From positions 248,001 to 312,000 of the forward strand of contig JAFEVB010000002.1 in the NCBI GenBank assembly GCA_032629725.1: a DNA stretch of 64,000 bases. Reading direction: 5' to 3'. The notes under the pieces are model-generated. The model did not search any database, was not told the origin of the DNA, and saw only the letters and a program-made list of their open reading frames with translations. Positions within the stretch are counted from its first letter, which is position 1. Each line of letters opens with the position of its first letter. Origin of the DNA: Gremmenia infestans. Lineage: Eukaryota > Ascomycota > Leotiomycetes > Helotiales > Hamatocanthoscyphaceae. A program made the translations under genes and the position numbers. Below, piece after piece: positions 1 through 11,296 of the stretch.

Positions 1-974
1 ACAAAGGAAAAAGTCCAACGGAATGGTCTGACGGATGAACGAGGCACGAAACGAGACAGATTAATCACTCCCTCTTCCCGCTCTCCACGCAAATCCCCAA
101 GCCAGGACAACCCATACGACCTATATCCATACACTCCTAAAACACCCAAAACCCCTCATACCCCATACCTATCTCCACACAAACTCCTCACACCAAACTC
201 AAACCCGAGAGCCATCAATCCAAACCTAGATATTTACGGAAACCAATTCATACGCTCCCCTTTGACAAAGAAAAACCTAGCAGCTTTTGAAGACTCGCTG
301 CGTCGCTTGAATGCCAGGCCCGCTGCTGTTCAAGATCCGTGGGGGGGCTTTGGGATCGCGAGCGGGATGAAAAGAGATCGTAGTGGGGTTTCTGGGGGGG
401 TCGGTCCTGTTTTGCGGGATGCTCGTGCCCGTGCTCAAATTGGAGGTGGGAGGTAAGTTGGTTTTGAGAACATTACTTGAGATCTGGAGCGATGCTAATG
501 TTTTGCTGTTGAATGGTAGCTATGGTTCGTATGCTGGATATGAAGCTCGAGACGGAGGAGATGCTGGACTACCTGGAACGAGGAAGTCGTACGGTCAACT
601 TGCTTTCGTTGAGTCCGGGAAGATTGAAGACTCTGCACTTGCGCATAAACCCTCTTCTTCCACTGTCACTTCCAAGCTCAGAAAGGAAGTACGCCAGCAA
701 AACAATTTCGGTAGACCCGGTCCAGCTGGTTTCTGGATTCCGGATGACGGAGTTGAAAGGCAGTTACCACCACCGGCGGAATTGATGGTTGGAGGTGGGG
801 AAGAAGCTTATGGTGAGTTCGGTGAAATTTCAAACGACGTATTTTGACCATGCAATGATACTGACTCTTGTGACAGGAGAGATTCCGGATTATGGTGGAT
901 GCGAGATCTGGTATGATGCCGAAGGGGATGTCGTTGAGGAACGGGGAATGGGTTGGAATGATAAGAAGGTGTGA
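1..974 (+). CDS. Unrecognised protein, 3' part (starts before window)
   Basis: The frame is open from the first base, so the gene begins upstream of the window. I read three exons: <1-452, 520-812 and 877-974, giving 280 visible residues. Both introns (453-519 and 813-876) have good signals: GTAAGT and GTGAGT donors, a CTGAC branch site in the second, and TAG/CAG acceptors. Splicing joins three different frames into one uninterrupted reading, which is strong support for the model. The visible part starts with a basic, Ser/Pro-rich, probably disordered stretch (TPKTPKTPHTPYLSPHK), followed by a conserved-looking segment around LTKKNLAAFEDSLRRLNARP. It then becomes Gly-rich and ends with an acidic, Trp-containing tail (EIWYDAEGDVVEERGMGWND). 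I recognise no domain. The gene is convergent with IEC3 downstream. Confidence concerns the exon model; function is unknown. Confidence 0.7.
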
Positions 975-1023
975 AATCGCAGCAGTGAGCTAAAGGTGCA
1001 GAGGATTTATTTGAGAGTGACAT
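818..1023. other. Note: antisense frames over the first gene are shadows
   Basis: A minus-strand frame spans this interval but overlaps exons 2 and 3 of the well-supported plus-strand gene and carries no domain signal. It is recorded only so that it is not mistaken for an omitted gene. Confidence 0.3.
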
Positions 1024-1609
1024 TTATGAACGGCAAGGGCACGGGATAGTGGGTGAGGTCAAAATTGTTATTTAGGCATTGGTTTAATTTACTCGAAAGC
1101 ATTACTTTACGCGAGCCCGACTGTAACTTGCAGAAGTTTCCTCTTGTCATTAAATGTGACTTGAATGAATTGAGTATGAGCATCTACTGTACAATCAGAA
1201 AGGTTTGCTTCAACTTTTGTACATACGACATGACTACCTATGTAGAGATGAACATATGAAATAAATGGACAAACTATGCAACCTCACATACCAACGAGCA
1301 GGAAACATTGGGCAACCGACGCTTAAAACGGCTTGTGGATAGGAGATGGCTACCAAGAAAATAATCGCTGGGTGGATTTGAGCCTCAACTGGTGACTGAA
1401 CAATTGTACTGGCAAGATTAAGATGCCTACTTTGCCCTCGCCTTGAAAGTTCATGATACTGCTTGCGATTTCAGCACCTATTATACATGTCGTGCTTTTC
1501 CCGATCCGTTCTCAATCCATGAGACCATCCTCGCTGGTAAAGAATAGTGAAGAAACGCCAGTCCCTCAACGCCAACCCGTGATACTGTACACCCTTATTT
1601 TAGGGTCTT
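975..1609. other. Intergenic, between two convergent 3' ends
   Basis: This stretch holds the presumed 3' UTRs of the gene ending at 974 (+) and IEC3 ending at 1610 (-). I see no coding sequence in it. Confidence 0.6.
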
Positions 1610-2905
1610 CTAAGCAGGCGCAAGCTCAGAAGGCTCTTCAGCAATACCTGAGCTGGAGGCCCTTGCCTTTTTACTCTTCCTCGATCCCTTAGAACTCGGT
1701 ACTTCATCAGGCCCCTCACTCTTCTTCTTTCTCGCTTGTCTCGGCTTCTTGACTTTCGCACCCGATTCATCAACCCTTCCACTCTTCGGATGATACGCCC
1801 CATCATCACCATCTTCCCTTTTACGCTTGCCCTTGCCTCCTGTACCAGGCCCCGCCAACGAAGCATCATACCCCATCCCATCCTCCTCCACGAATTCTAA
1901 CGCATCGGGCTTGCTTGGTACAGGAAGACTAGCTCTTTTTCCTGCGCCACGCAACGCGCCTGGCTTCCCGTGTGCTTTCTCGCTACCTTCGCCATCTTGA
2001 AGGAAGCAGTCCGGTCTGTGTTTGCGCAGCCAATTATATGCGCTATTCGGGTTTCGGAGCTGAACATCCGGCTGCTCCTTCTTGCGTGGCACAGGTGGTC
2101 CATTCCCTATCTGCGCATCGATTTCTTCTATATATTCATCTAGTTGGTCGGGTGTAAGGTAGGAGAACGGCGCTTCGTGGCCTTCGGGGGTTTCGATGGA
2201 GGAGAGGAGATCGGAGGAGACGTTCGGGCTGGCAGTTGTGAGGTGGGGAACTGTGGCCATGAGGTGGGAGAGGGGTCTTGGTGGTTTGAGGCCGCTCTGT
2301 ATGGAATGTCGTTTCGCAGTTTCTTTTTCTTTGATCATGACCTGGATTTCCTCCGCGAGTCGTTGGCCCTTGGGGGATTGGAGTGTTGAGAGTGCGGCGA
2401 GGTCATCGTCGCTAACTAAGGGTGGAACGGCTGAGAGAGCTGGTGTGCTGGCGCTGAGGTCGAAGCGCTTGTCAGCGGCGATTTGTGCAGAGTCATTGAT
2501 ATCGAGTAGCAGATCTAGGAGTCGACTAGAACACAGCGTCAGCTCAGTTCTTCGTGAGGGGGAAATGTTCTTACTCATTATCTTGTGCGAGCTTTTTAGC
2601 CTTCACTTCAGCTTGATGCTCCCGCATGTATAATGAATTGCTGTGATGCATCTTCTCATCGAAAACGTGCATCATCTTGCGGAACTTCTTCCTGTTTGAC
2701 GGCATGTTAGAGGTGGTCTCTTGATTCCTTGTAGTTGGGAGAGCTGAGAGAGGTCCAGGATTGCGCTGATACAGCATATTTCTCCAATTTGCGCGTACCT
2801 GAATGATTTGTATTTTGGCTTCGCATCTTGTATCTTCTCTTGATCTATAGTTCCATCGTCACCCATAATCGTGTCGCGCGCAAGGGGGCTTTCGGTGTCG
2901 GCCAT
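1610..2905 (-). CDS. IEC3: INO80 chromatin-remodelling complex subunit Iec3-like
   Basis: Predicted subunit of the INO80 ATP-dependent nucleosome remodeller, acting in the nucleus. Exons on the minus strand are 2905-2799, 2691-2575 and 2525-1610, giving 379 residues. The introns have a CTAAC branch (first) and a CTGAC branch (second). Splicing regenerates the family signature: KYKSFRKKFRKMMHVFDEKM followed by LAQDNDRLLDLLLDIN, a charged coiled-coil-like helix near residues 32-85. The junctions fall exactly inside these motifs (R and D codons are split), which confirms the model. The C-terminal third is basic and low complexity (KKPRQARKKKSEG, SKGSRKSKKARASSSG), as expected of a chromatin protein tail. 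The start is the first ATG of the frame giving MADTESPLARD; an upstream in-frame ATG at 2974 lies in a less coding-like stretch. It is divergent from NOP13. Confidence 0.9.
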
Positions 2906-3474
2906 GGCGGTGGTAGGATTGTTTTTGAATTCCAATATTGAGATCAGATCGAAGTGGCTCGGTATTTTGTTCAAACATAGGCATTAACTGACAGTGGCAG
3001 TTACAGTTTGAAGCAGATATTCAACTCATCGCAACATTCAGGAGCCGCGTCGCGGCACACTCACATGCGGAACCGATCCCGGACTTGGTTAGACCCGGCA
3101 GATAGTATTTCCTTCCCCGTCGCTATCAGTAAAAAATAATTCTTTTTGACTTGGAAATATTCAAGATAGAAATCCAAATCGACTACGTCCAACAGTAGCT
3201 ATCTTTTGACTACGATCGCCATCATACCACTGACTTTGTCAAGACATATCCAAAACCATTTCTAGATACTCACGCCTTCCTCAATATAGTGGGGCGGTAG
3301 ATTCAACTCTTTAAAGTTTTTGGTTCTGCTTTTACCCCACGGAAAGAGACTCTACCCAAGCTACTTTCTGATACCTGATTGGAAATTCACCTCAATATTT
3401 TCGCCAAGTGCAGTTTTACGCAGCTTTAAATATCGCCGGAACACATTGAGAGGAAACTCGGATCACGTGTTGCT
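2906..3474. promoter_or_regulatory. Shared divergent promoter region of IEC3 and NOP13
   Basis: A 569-bp interval separates the two start codons, which point away from each other, so both promoters must lie here. A palindromic CACGTG E-box sits at 3464-3469, only six bases before the NOP13 ATG, so it lies in the probable 5' UTR or core promoter. No coding frame is seen. Confidence 0.55.
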
Positions 3475-4842
3475 ATGGCCCCCTCCACTGAGGTTGCTCC
3501 TGCCAGCATTGAGCCCGCTTTGATCAAGCCAAAGAAGGAGAAGAAGGAGAAGAAAGAGAAAAAAGTGCAGACCGAGAAGAAGGAGAAGAGCGAGAAGAAG
3601 GAAAAATCAAGCAAAAAGAGGAAAGCAGAGTCGCTACAGGAGCCCGTGGTCCCAGAAGTTGAGGCGCCCCCAGAAATACCAGATGATGAGGCCCCTCCAT
3701 CAAGTCCCGATGCCGACGAGACCTCCGAGAAGCCGTCTAAAAAAAGAAAGACTGTTCCTGTCGCCGACGAAATCGAAGTAGATATCACCGCCCCAGAACC
3801 GCCGTCCAAGAAAGCCCTCCGAGCTCTCAAAAAGGGAAAGCCCCTCCCACCTTCTAAATCAGGTGCCGATTCCCCAGAACCAAAAGCCAAGAAGGACAAG
3901 CCAGAAGTGGAGAAGAGGTCCGAGCATGGAGTCTGGATTGGGAATTTACCGTTCTTCGTATCAAAAGATGATCTCCGGACATTCCTTGTGGAAAAATCGG
4001 ATCTAACAGAGGCGTTGATTACGAGGATTCATATGCCTGGGCCGAATGACAAAAAGTCCGCGAATAAAGTCGAAGAGAAGAGATTCGGCAAGGTCCAGCA
4101 TAATATAGGCTTTTCGTATGTCGATTTCTCGACTGCGGAAGCTGTCGAGGAGGCTATGGAGTTGTCTGAGCAGTTACTGGGTGGACGAAGGGTCCTGATC
4201 AAGAACAACAAGTCGTTCGAAGGCAGACCTGAGAAGACGAAAGAGCAGACTAGGATGGAGGGCAAGCCGCCGAGTAAGAGAGCTTTTGTTGGCAATCTGG
4301 CGTTTGATGTCACGGAGGACAGCATCAAAGAGTTTTTTGAAAAGTGTGGAGCTATCGAGAGCGTGAAGCTGGCAACATTTGAGGATAGCGGGAAGTGTAA
4401 AGGATATGGCTGGATTGTGTTTGAGGAGTTGGAGGCTGCACAGAACGCCGTTCGAGGTTTCATTATGGTCGAAGAAGAGGAATCTGATGCGTCGGAGTCT
4501 GAGGAGGATAGTGATTCCGGCAGCGATGATTCTGATGCGGAGAAGGAAATCAAGCCTAAGAAGGCGAAGAAGACGAAGAAGAGAAAGGTCTGGGTTAACA
4601 GGATCAAGGGTCGGCCTTTGAGGATGGAATTTGCGGAGGATGCGCAGGTCAGGTACAAGAAGCGATACGGCAAGGATGGCACTAAGCGGACTGCTTCTGC
4701 TGACGGTGGTGCTGCTGCTCACGATGATGGAGATGACAAAGCCAAGGCGTTTGTGCCCAAGGTTGTGGAGTATCGCGAAGCCTACGCTCCTCGGTTGACT
4801 GGTGGTATCGTGGAGAGTAAGGGTAAAAAGGTTACGTTTTAG
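3475..4842 (+). CDS. NOP13: Nucleolar RNA-binding protein Nop13-like (two RRMs)
   Basis: Single-exon protein of 455 residues, predicted to work in nucleolar pre-ribosomal RNA maturation. Residues 1-150 are Lys/Glu/Pro-rich with repeated KKEKKEKK and SKKRK clusters, typical of nucleolar targeting tails. RRM1 spans about 152-245, with RNP2-like VWIGNLPF and RNP1-like NIGFSYVDF. RRM2 starts at 268 with RAFVGNLAF and contains GKCKGYGWIVFE. Its last strand (GRPLRMEFAED, about 379-389) is separated from the rest by an inserted acidic then lysine-rich stretch at about 331-371. The two-RRM order and the RPLRMEFAED ending match the Nop12/Nop13 group; Nop12 is the alternative assignment. The start ATG is the first in frame and follows a CACGTG box by six bases. 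Confidence 0.85.
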   Translation: MAPSTEVAPASIEPALIKPKKEKKEKKEKKVQTEKKEKSEKKEKSSKKRKAESLQEPVVPEVEAPPEIPDDEAPPSSPDADETSEKPSKKRKTVPVADEIEVDITAPEPPSKKALRALKKGKPLPPSKSGADSPEPKAKKDKPEVEKRSEHGVWIGNLPFFVSKDDLRTFLVEKSDLTEALITRIHMPGPNDKKSANKVEEKRFGKVQHNIGFSYVDFSTAEAVEEAMELSEQLLGGRRVLIKNNKSFEGRPEKTKEQTRMEGKPPSKRAFVGNLAFDVTEDSIKEFFEKCGAIESVKLATFEDSGKCKGYGWIVFEELEAAQNAVRGFIMVEEEESDASESEEDSDSGSDDSDAEKEIKPKKAKKTKKRKVWVNRIKGRPLRMEFAEDAQVRYKKRYGKDGTKRTASADGGAAAHDDGDDKAKAFVPKVVEYREAYAPRLTGGIVESKGKKVTF

Positions 4843-6039
4843 GTTGGCGCAATACTGTAATCAAAATAGAACCCAATCTTAGCATTTCAGCACATTCTGT
4901 TCTACTGTTGCCATTGCCAAGTACTTTCATTTCAAAAGAGTTTGACTAGCTCATTGATCGTTGATCGTCACATTCCGAGGCAGCTAACGGAGACATAGAC
5001 GATGGAACTACAGACACCTAACCCTCAGTGCATCATCAGTGCTAGCACCTGATTTCTTAGAAAATGAACGGATGTTGAGGAAAGCGTGGGTGGACTGGGG
5101 TTCGATTTAGGGGATTGGGTCCAGAATTGATGGGGTTTTTGATTTGGTGAAAGGGGATGCTGGAAAGGTTTTGCGATTTTTGTGGCTGCGCTGGCAAACA
5201 GCCTGGGGATTTTAACATGTTTGGGCTTGAGATGGGGAGGGAGAAGATGTGCCCCGAAAATAGTGGAGAGAGTGGGTAGAGAGTATATGATGTAGATTTA
5301 TTTGCATATAGCTTGCCAATACTTCCAAGAGAGTCTATCAAAAAAGTCCTGTCTGGAGGATTCAGAGCTTCGTGATGGCCAGCAGAGAGCCAGGCTCATA
5401 TACCTAGGTAGTGTGTGGATGCACCTGGCATCATTCATCTCATCTAAGGTATGTTCGTAAAGTTATAAACGCGTTTTGAAGACTTCGTAAAATACTAGAC
5501 TGAGTATAGGTTCGAATAGCCTAGGATCATACTATTTAACGCAAGGAGAAGTAAAGATGTATAGATTAAACGCCTAGCAGCTGCCAGTTTTACAGCTCAC
5601 GTGATGGTCATCCCTTTTACTTTGCCTCGCTTATTTATGTGGAGGATGTAATGTTTACATTATAATCCGTGATTGCGGCAAATGCTATGCCATTTTTCCT
5701 ATTAATTACTATTCGTAGAGTTCGTTATATCAAGTTTTGGTAACAACTGAACATATTTGGCACCACTATTATGTCATACAGTACCTCTATGTAGGTCAAG
5801 TGCCCGTTCCAGCGCCTGCTGTTATCCGGCACATCAAATTTGACTTGATTAGATTTTTATGAGTTGCATTTCATCTCTGAGGTCTCGTGGAATAACTCAA
5901 TCCGGGTGCGTTGACAGCTTCAATCAGTAATACCTCAATTAACAGTATAAGTATAAGGAGCTTTCCTCGGCTCTTTGCATACAATTAAAGCAACATGCAT
6001 ACCCCAGCCCAAGACTTCACTGTTGACTTCACTTCTCCG
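4843..6039. other. Intergenic, 3' flank of NOP13 and 3' flank of the next gene
   Basis: About 1.2 kb without a credible gene, lying between two convergent 3' ends. It becomes AT-rich after about 5450. A CACGTG box occurs near 5598. Short frames here have no recognisable composition. Confidence 0.55.
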
Positions 6040-7162
6040 TCACTTCCAAAACAGATAATCACCAGTTGCAGTCCACGTCTCCTTTGCCTTAAAAATCTCC
6101 CATCCCTCGCCTCTCCCTCCAATATCTTCATGATCAATCTCCGTGCCGTCCTTACGCTCAATACCAAACAACCTGTCCAGCTCAGTAGTAAACATGCCGA
6201 AACGCGGACCAGTTTTGTCCATAAGTCCCAACGGCTCCTTACCACTAATACTGGGTCTAGACACGGTACCGGCGGCTTTGAATTCGCGCAAATCCTCGAG
6301 CTGGAAAGACTTGATTCGCGCATCGCGGATGACTGTACTAAGGCCGCGGAAGAATCTCTCGCGGTCCTCCTCGAAGATCACGAAGCTCTGTCCCCTACCC
6401 TCGCGACTGGCATCCTGAAACCGAATGGTTATGTTGTTGAGAAGGGGCAGGAGAATACACGCAGACTTAGGTTTTACGGGAGCGTCTTCACTGTCTTGAG
6501 TATAATGCGCCACTAGTGACTTGTACAGTGAACTTTTGAGAGCTCTCGCGAGCTTTTGCATTCTATGCCACGAGTCGGACGGCAATTTTGCATTGAAGCC
6601 CAAATCCAAGTGGTCTTTAATCGTTGGACCGACACTGTGGCGAGGAGGTTAGTATGCAACCTGCCAACAGAAGTGTACTTCCACTATTTACTTACTCGAG
6701 AACGTATGTGACTGAACGAACAGACCTTCTCACTTGCCAAGAGACCACATTAACTCGTGGCCGCACGACGAAATCATAACCAGAGCCAAGCTTTAGATCA
6801 GCGATAACCCTGGGTCTCAGTGTCAAGGTCGACTCTTCAATTCTCGTAGTGATAGATTCGTCATGCAGCTTCGTATCAGCGAACAGCGCCACTTCCCGGG
6901 CAGGCAAAAGTCTCTCATATTGTCCAGCATACACCTTTTGGCTTTGGTCTAGCAAGATAAGAAAACCATTAGGTGTGTCAGGGTTGAGGAATGGCGTGCC
7001 CCGTTTATCAACATCGTAGATAATGCCTTGTCGTTCAGGGAATTCCTGGAAGAAGAGAGCGAGAAGGGCTCTGAATAGCCCCTTTCTGATCTCGGGTGGG
7101 AACCGATACAAGGTGCATTTTGAAAAAAAAACACGGATCTTGGTGTTTGACGTCTCTACCAT
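6040..7162 (-). CDS. Unrecognised fungal protein, two exons
   Basis: Exons 7162-6696 and 6634-6040 give 353 residues. The 61-nt intron has a GTAAGT donor, a perfect ACTAAC branch and a CAG acceptor. Splicing restores VTYVLDVGPTIKDHLDLGF, so the model is well supported. The protein looks globular: FFSKCTLYRFPPEIRKGLF near the start, IIYDVDKRGTPFLNPDTPNG, and a C-terminal half with KLPSDSWHRMQKLARALKSS and GEGWEIFKAKETW. I recognise no catalytic motif, signal peptide or membrane helix and assign no function. The frame continues upstream of the chosen ATG as a coding-like stretch (KAADATAAKTPTPTLTT) until a TAG at 7216-7214. Before that TAG the same frame is again coding-like, so the true start may be further upstream. 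Confidence 0.7.
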
Positions 7163-8549
7163 GGTGGTAAGAGTTGGCGTGGGAGTCTTTGCTGCAGTAG
7201 CATCAGCTGCTTTCTAACCCCCAGATGCCTGAAGCTTCGGACGCTCCACGTTCGGAGGTTTAGGAGCAATCGTAGGCCCGCTCAAAAGAGTAGCTCCTTC
7301 AACTTGAGCTTCGCTCGCAAGTGGATCCGTGTGGTTCGATCGTGTTGGGTTCTGTCAAAAACAAATGTAAGCTCTGAGGCTCAATTCGATACACAGTGAC
7401 ATAAAACGTAGAGGGAGTCTCCACCATGTGTTTAGCATTTCTCTGGGATCTTCTCGGTTTCGCCATTGTCGTCGTGACTCTGTTTATTATCAAGGTCGGA
7501 TCTCCGTTGGTGTTATTTAATCGAAAGGGAAAGAGTTATCAAGTGTTGAGGATATGGATTGAGGAGAACGTGGTCACTCGAGACGCGGCAGCATATACTG
7601 CAGCAAACGCGCCTGCGCAAAAGTGAATGGAAAAAGGCTTACCTGCCTATCTATAAACACCTTAGTGGCATTCGCTCGTTTGAAGTCGTACAAATAAAGG
7701 TTCTTCGAACGTGAAGAAACCACCACTCTCATCTCGAGCTCCTGGACCAGACATGCAGGCTAACTAGCAAACGAAACAAGTATATCGTCATACCAAGCTG
7801 AGGAGACAAGTAGTTTTAAACCAGTAGCGTTACTCGTGAGATATGAGTAATTCAAGCATGTTTCGGGGTTAGGTAAGATGCCTAGAGAGAATGATGTTAG
7901 AATCCTAGTATAGGAGCTACTTTCTGGAGGACGATCACTTCCCTTCTAATCCTCACATGTCTTCTATTACATCGTTAAGGAAAAGGGGTAGTCTTGCAAT
8001 CATATAATTACCTCTACTATAACCCACAGATAGATAGATATACACAATAAGCTTAACATGTCTCTCGGCATTCGATTCTAGTACTTCGCCATATATCATC
8101 TAACTCAATTCACGAGAGAAATACGAAGCGATTGTATAGCAAGTTGCTATATTATTTTCATACACACTCTAAGTATTCACATATTACACATCTATGCAAG
8201 ACACATATTGCTTATCTAAGAGAAAGATCCATTCCATACCATAGCAATCCCAAACTAACTATCCTTGGCCGAAAACGCAAGCACGAGCGCACCCAATCTT
8301 CTCCATTAACCCCACAAACCAAGTGACGACTCCTCCCTTTCGGGGTATGATGATCCATAGAGCCAGCCAGCATAGTAGAGATTTAAAATAGCAAAGCTGA
8401 AGCCGAATCCAGCAAAGAACAAAAAACAATAGGAAAACATAATCCCAACCCCGTGCTCCGTCCATCCTTATCCAGAGGTTGTGTCACTTGTGTGTGATGT
8501 ATCAATCTTGCGCCTTCCACTCCATTCTTCCCTTATAGATCATAATCTC
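7163..8549. other. Upstream flank of unknown gene and 3' flank of NBR1
   Basis: The first 330 bp carry candidate upstream exons of the minus-strand gene ending at 6040. One is a frame reading MAKPRRSQRNAKH from about 7466 down; the other is a frame entered through TTGACAG near 7350. Neither can be placed with confidence. From about 7800 to 8549 the sequence is AT-rich and holds no gene I can support. Confidence 0.4.
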
Positions 8550-11296
8550 CTACTTTCGAATAGCCTTTTCCTGCTCAGCGAGATATTCCTCATCGCTAGC
8601 ATCAAGAATATCGTACTCCTCATCAGTCAAGAAGCCATCCTCTGTCTCATCATCTCCAAGAGTCTCCTCAACAAAGTCCTCGAACTCGTCCTCATCTTCG
8701 GTTTCTGGGACAGCGGGAGAAGCTTCCTCGTGCATGCTGGTAGCGGGGGATTCATTCTCAAGCTTGGGAAAGATCATTTGGCTGCCGGAAGCCTCGGAAA
8801 CTGCTTCCTTGGGCTCTTGCTTGACGACTGGGTCCTTGACGGTGACGTCGCACCACAGTCTGTGGCCGAATTTGCCGCCGTCTGGACCGGTGAGGCGCCA
8901 GTATGAGATAAAGTTGCCGTCACGGTTGGGGGTTCGCATCAAGACGGTGAAGCCGGCCTCTTGGCCTGGAGCAACCTCGGTGTAGCAGGTAGTGCTTTCA
9001 GCAGCAGAAACAAGCTCGTGAACGCTGGCTGGGTGGGTGGGATCAACTGCACACATGTTGTCACCACCGACAAACTTGACGCTGCATCCAGCAGGCCATG
9101 AAGTGTTACCACCGTTGCGGAGATACCAAGTCTGCTCAAAGACGGAGTTGGGTGGGAGGATGGTACCGTCAGCGATGACATCGCGGACAAAGTGAGCAAC
9201 CAAGTCCTCCTCAGCCAGATCAGCTGAGAGTTCCTTAACCTCCTCGGTCTTGACCTCAACTGGCTTCTCAGCCTCAAACTCATGGAACTCCTCGGCCTTG
9301 ACAGGCTCGGTTGGCTGGAGATCAGCAACAGTCTGGACTTGAGTAGCAGCATTAGCAGATTGAGCCGGAGTGGTCTCGGTGGCCTTGGATAGGCGAGGAC
9401 GACGATCGCCCATGATTGGCATTGGCTTACCATCCTCATGATCACCCAGAGTAGTAACGCTGACATTGCGGACTGGGGTCTTGAACTTGATCAGAGGGTG
9501 AGTTCGGTTGTGGCCGTTTGATGGGCTGGCCTCACAGTTGGCACAGAAGTCGGTGTCGTGGCAGACGGCACACTTGTATCGATCACCTCTAATGAAAGTC
9601 TGGTGTCCATTGCTGCCGTTGCAAAGAGGACCGTCACAGTAGATACCGTGGTGGCGAGGTTTGCTGTTGTATGATTTGGCCAAAGCAAGGGGGTTGGAGA
9701 GGGATTCGTAAATTGGAACGAATCGATGGTTGGGGTGAATAAAGCTGGCATTTGGCACGCAGGTAGAGCAGAAGTCCCAGTCTGGGCAGTCGAGGCACTT
9801 GTGACGAACACCATAGATGTACTATAGTTTGTTAGCATCCAAATTTTGAGGTCCACAAGATTACATACCTTGTCACATCCATCACAGACAGCATCGTGAC
9901 CAACGTTGCGGCCAGGAGCAAGCAGCTTCTGAGCAATTGTAGCCAGGTGAGAATCCTCAACAGCAGGAGCAAAAGCATGCTTGGGGTGGTGACCATGCTC
10001 CAGGCCGACATGGCAAGAAAGGCAGAGATCAAAGTCATCACAAGAAGTGCAAGTGACAAAGTTCTCGACAGACAATTCTAATTTTATTAGCAAATTCCAA
10101 GTACAACGGGACGTTTCAGCATACCTTGAATGCAAGAGTTGCAAGTACGAGTAGGGGTGATCTTGGTCTCCTCAGGGACAAAAGTGGTCTTGGACTCGGA
10201 GAAAGCAGGAACCTTTTGCTTAGGTGCAATGGTCTCAGTGGTGCTGTTGATAACCTTTCCGTTCTTCACAAAACGCTTGATCATCCAGTGTCCATCACCT
10301 CCACAGAGGACCCCATCATCGACACAGTTCTGGCAGAGATCAAAGTCACCATCGTCGCAAGTGCTGCAGTGATAATGCTCGTCGGGGATAGCCTCGCTGC
10401 AGTGGTTGCAGTAGACAGAGAAGATGCTGGCGCTGGAAGCAGCCGGTGCTCCACCATGGGTGCGGATAGCGTTCTGGCGCTCTCGAGACACACCAGCGAG
10501 CTCAGCAAACCACTTGTCACGAGCAGCAGCTCCGCGGGTAATAGGGATCTCGGAGTTGGATGTGGCAGACATCTTGGGGCTCTCCTGGTGTACGGGGAAC
10601 ATTGGGCAGCAGGCAGAGCTGACAACGGGTGCAGGGGCCTTGGGTGTGAAACGAGGGTGGTTGAGAAGGAGGTCTTCGAAGCGGGTTTGAATCTCCGCGA
10701 CGGAGGGCTGGCGGGTGCTCTCGTCTGCGTACTGGACTGCAGAATAATCGGTCGATGGTAGAACTTGAGTAGGTGTAACCTCGGCTTGTTGAGAAGGCTT
10801 CTCCTCGACCGGACTGACCGGGCTGGGCTCCTCGTCCTCGACGGTAGCTTGCTTGGGTGCAGGTGCCGGGTGGTCAATGATGGTGACCTTGAGACGAAGC
10901 TTGAGCTTGGCCTTGGCTGCACGATAGAGCTGCTTGTAGACCGAGGCGTTTGTCGGGTCTAGTACGACAAAGGAGGCGGCACTGTCGGAGTAACGCTCGA
11001 AGATAGCCGTGGAAGAGGGAGCGATAGCAAGTAGGAATCGAAGCTGCATTGAACCATATCCGTTAGCATTGCACAAAATCAAATATGATTTGACTGTGCT
11101 ATCGTGAATCAAGCATTATGTCAGGCTAGGATGGGATGGGAGCCTCGTAGGCAGACACAGGGCGGTCACATACCTTATCGGGCAGGGTGCTGGCACCGAG
11201 ATCACGAAGAGGGAGCTTAAACCGACGGTTGGTGCCCTCAACATTGACCTTCAAGGTAACGAGGGTATCAGGATTAGTTGCTGAAGACGACGCCAT
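8550..11296 (-). CDS. NBR1: NBR1-like selective autophagy receptor (PB1, four ZZ, FW domain)
   Basis: Exons 11296-11174, 11043-10125, 10077-9869 and 9821-8550 give 840 residues. NBR1 proteins act in the cytoplasm, linking cargo (in fungi, vacuolar hydrolases or peroxisomes) to the autophagy or vacuolar-targeting machinery. A PB1-like N-terminal domain spans about 10-95 (VTLKVNVEG, TNRRFKLPLRDLG). Four ZZ zinc fingers follow at about 252-296, 341-385, 410-454 and 478-526, each with paired CxxC and DFDLC/DFCxxC motifs. An FW (four-tryptophan) domain covers about 620-743 (FEQTWYLRNGGNTSWPAG, FISYWRLTGPDGGKFG). A very acidic tail contains EEYDIL at 818-823, a plausible Atg8-interacting (LIR) motif. 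The introns have good branch sites (GCTAACG, for example), and the first exon alone supplies the start of PB1. This is a full-length gene. Confidence 0.93.

Noticed and set aside
513..785. 90-residue frame starting at a Met in exon 2 of the first gene
   Set aside because: The alternative frame joins both neighbouring exons without interruption and is the better reading.
10126..10761. 211-residue plus-strand frame over NBR1
   Set aside because: It overlaps the ZZ-encoding exon on the opposite strand and has no domain signal.
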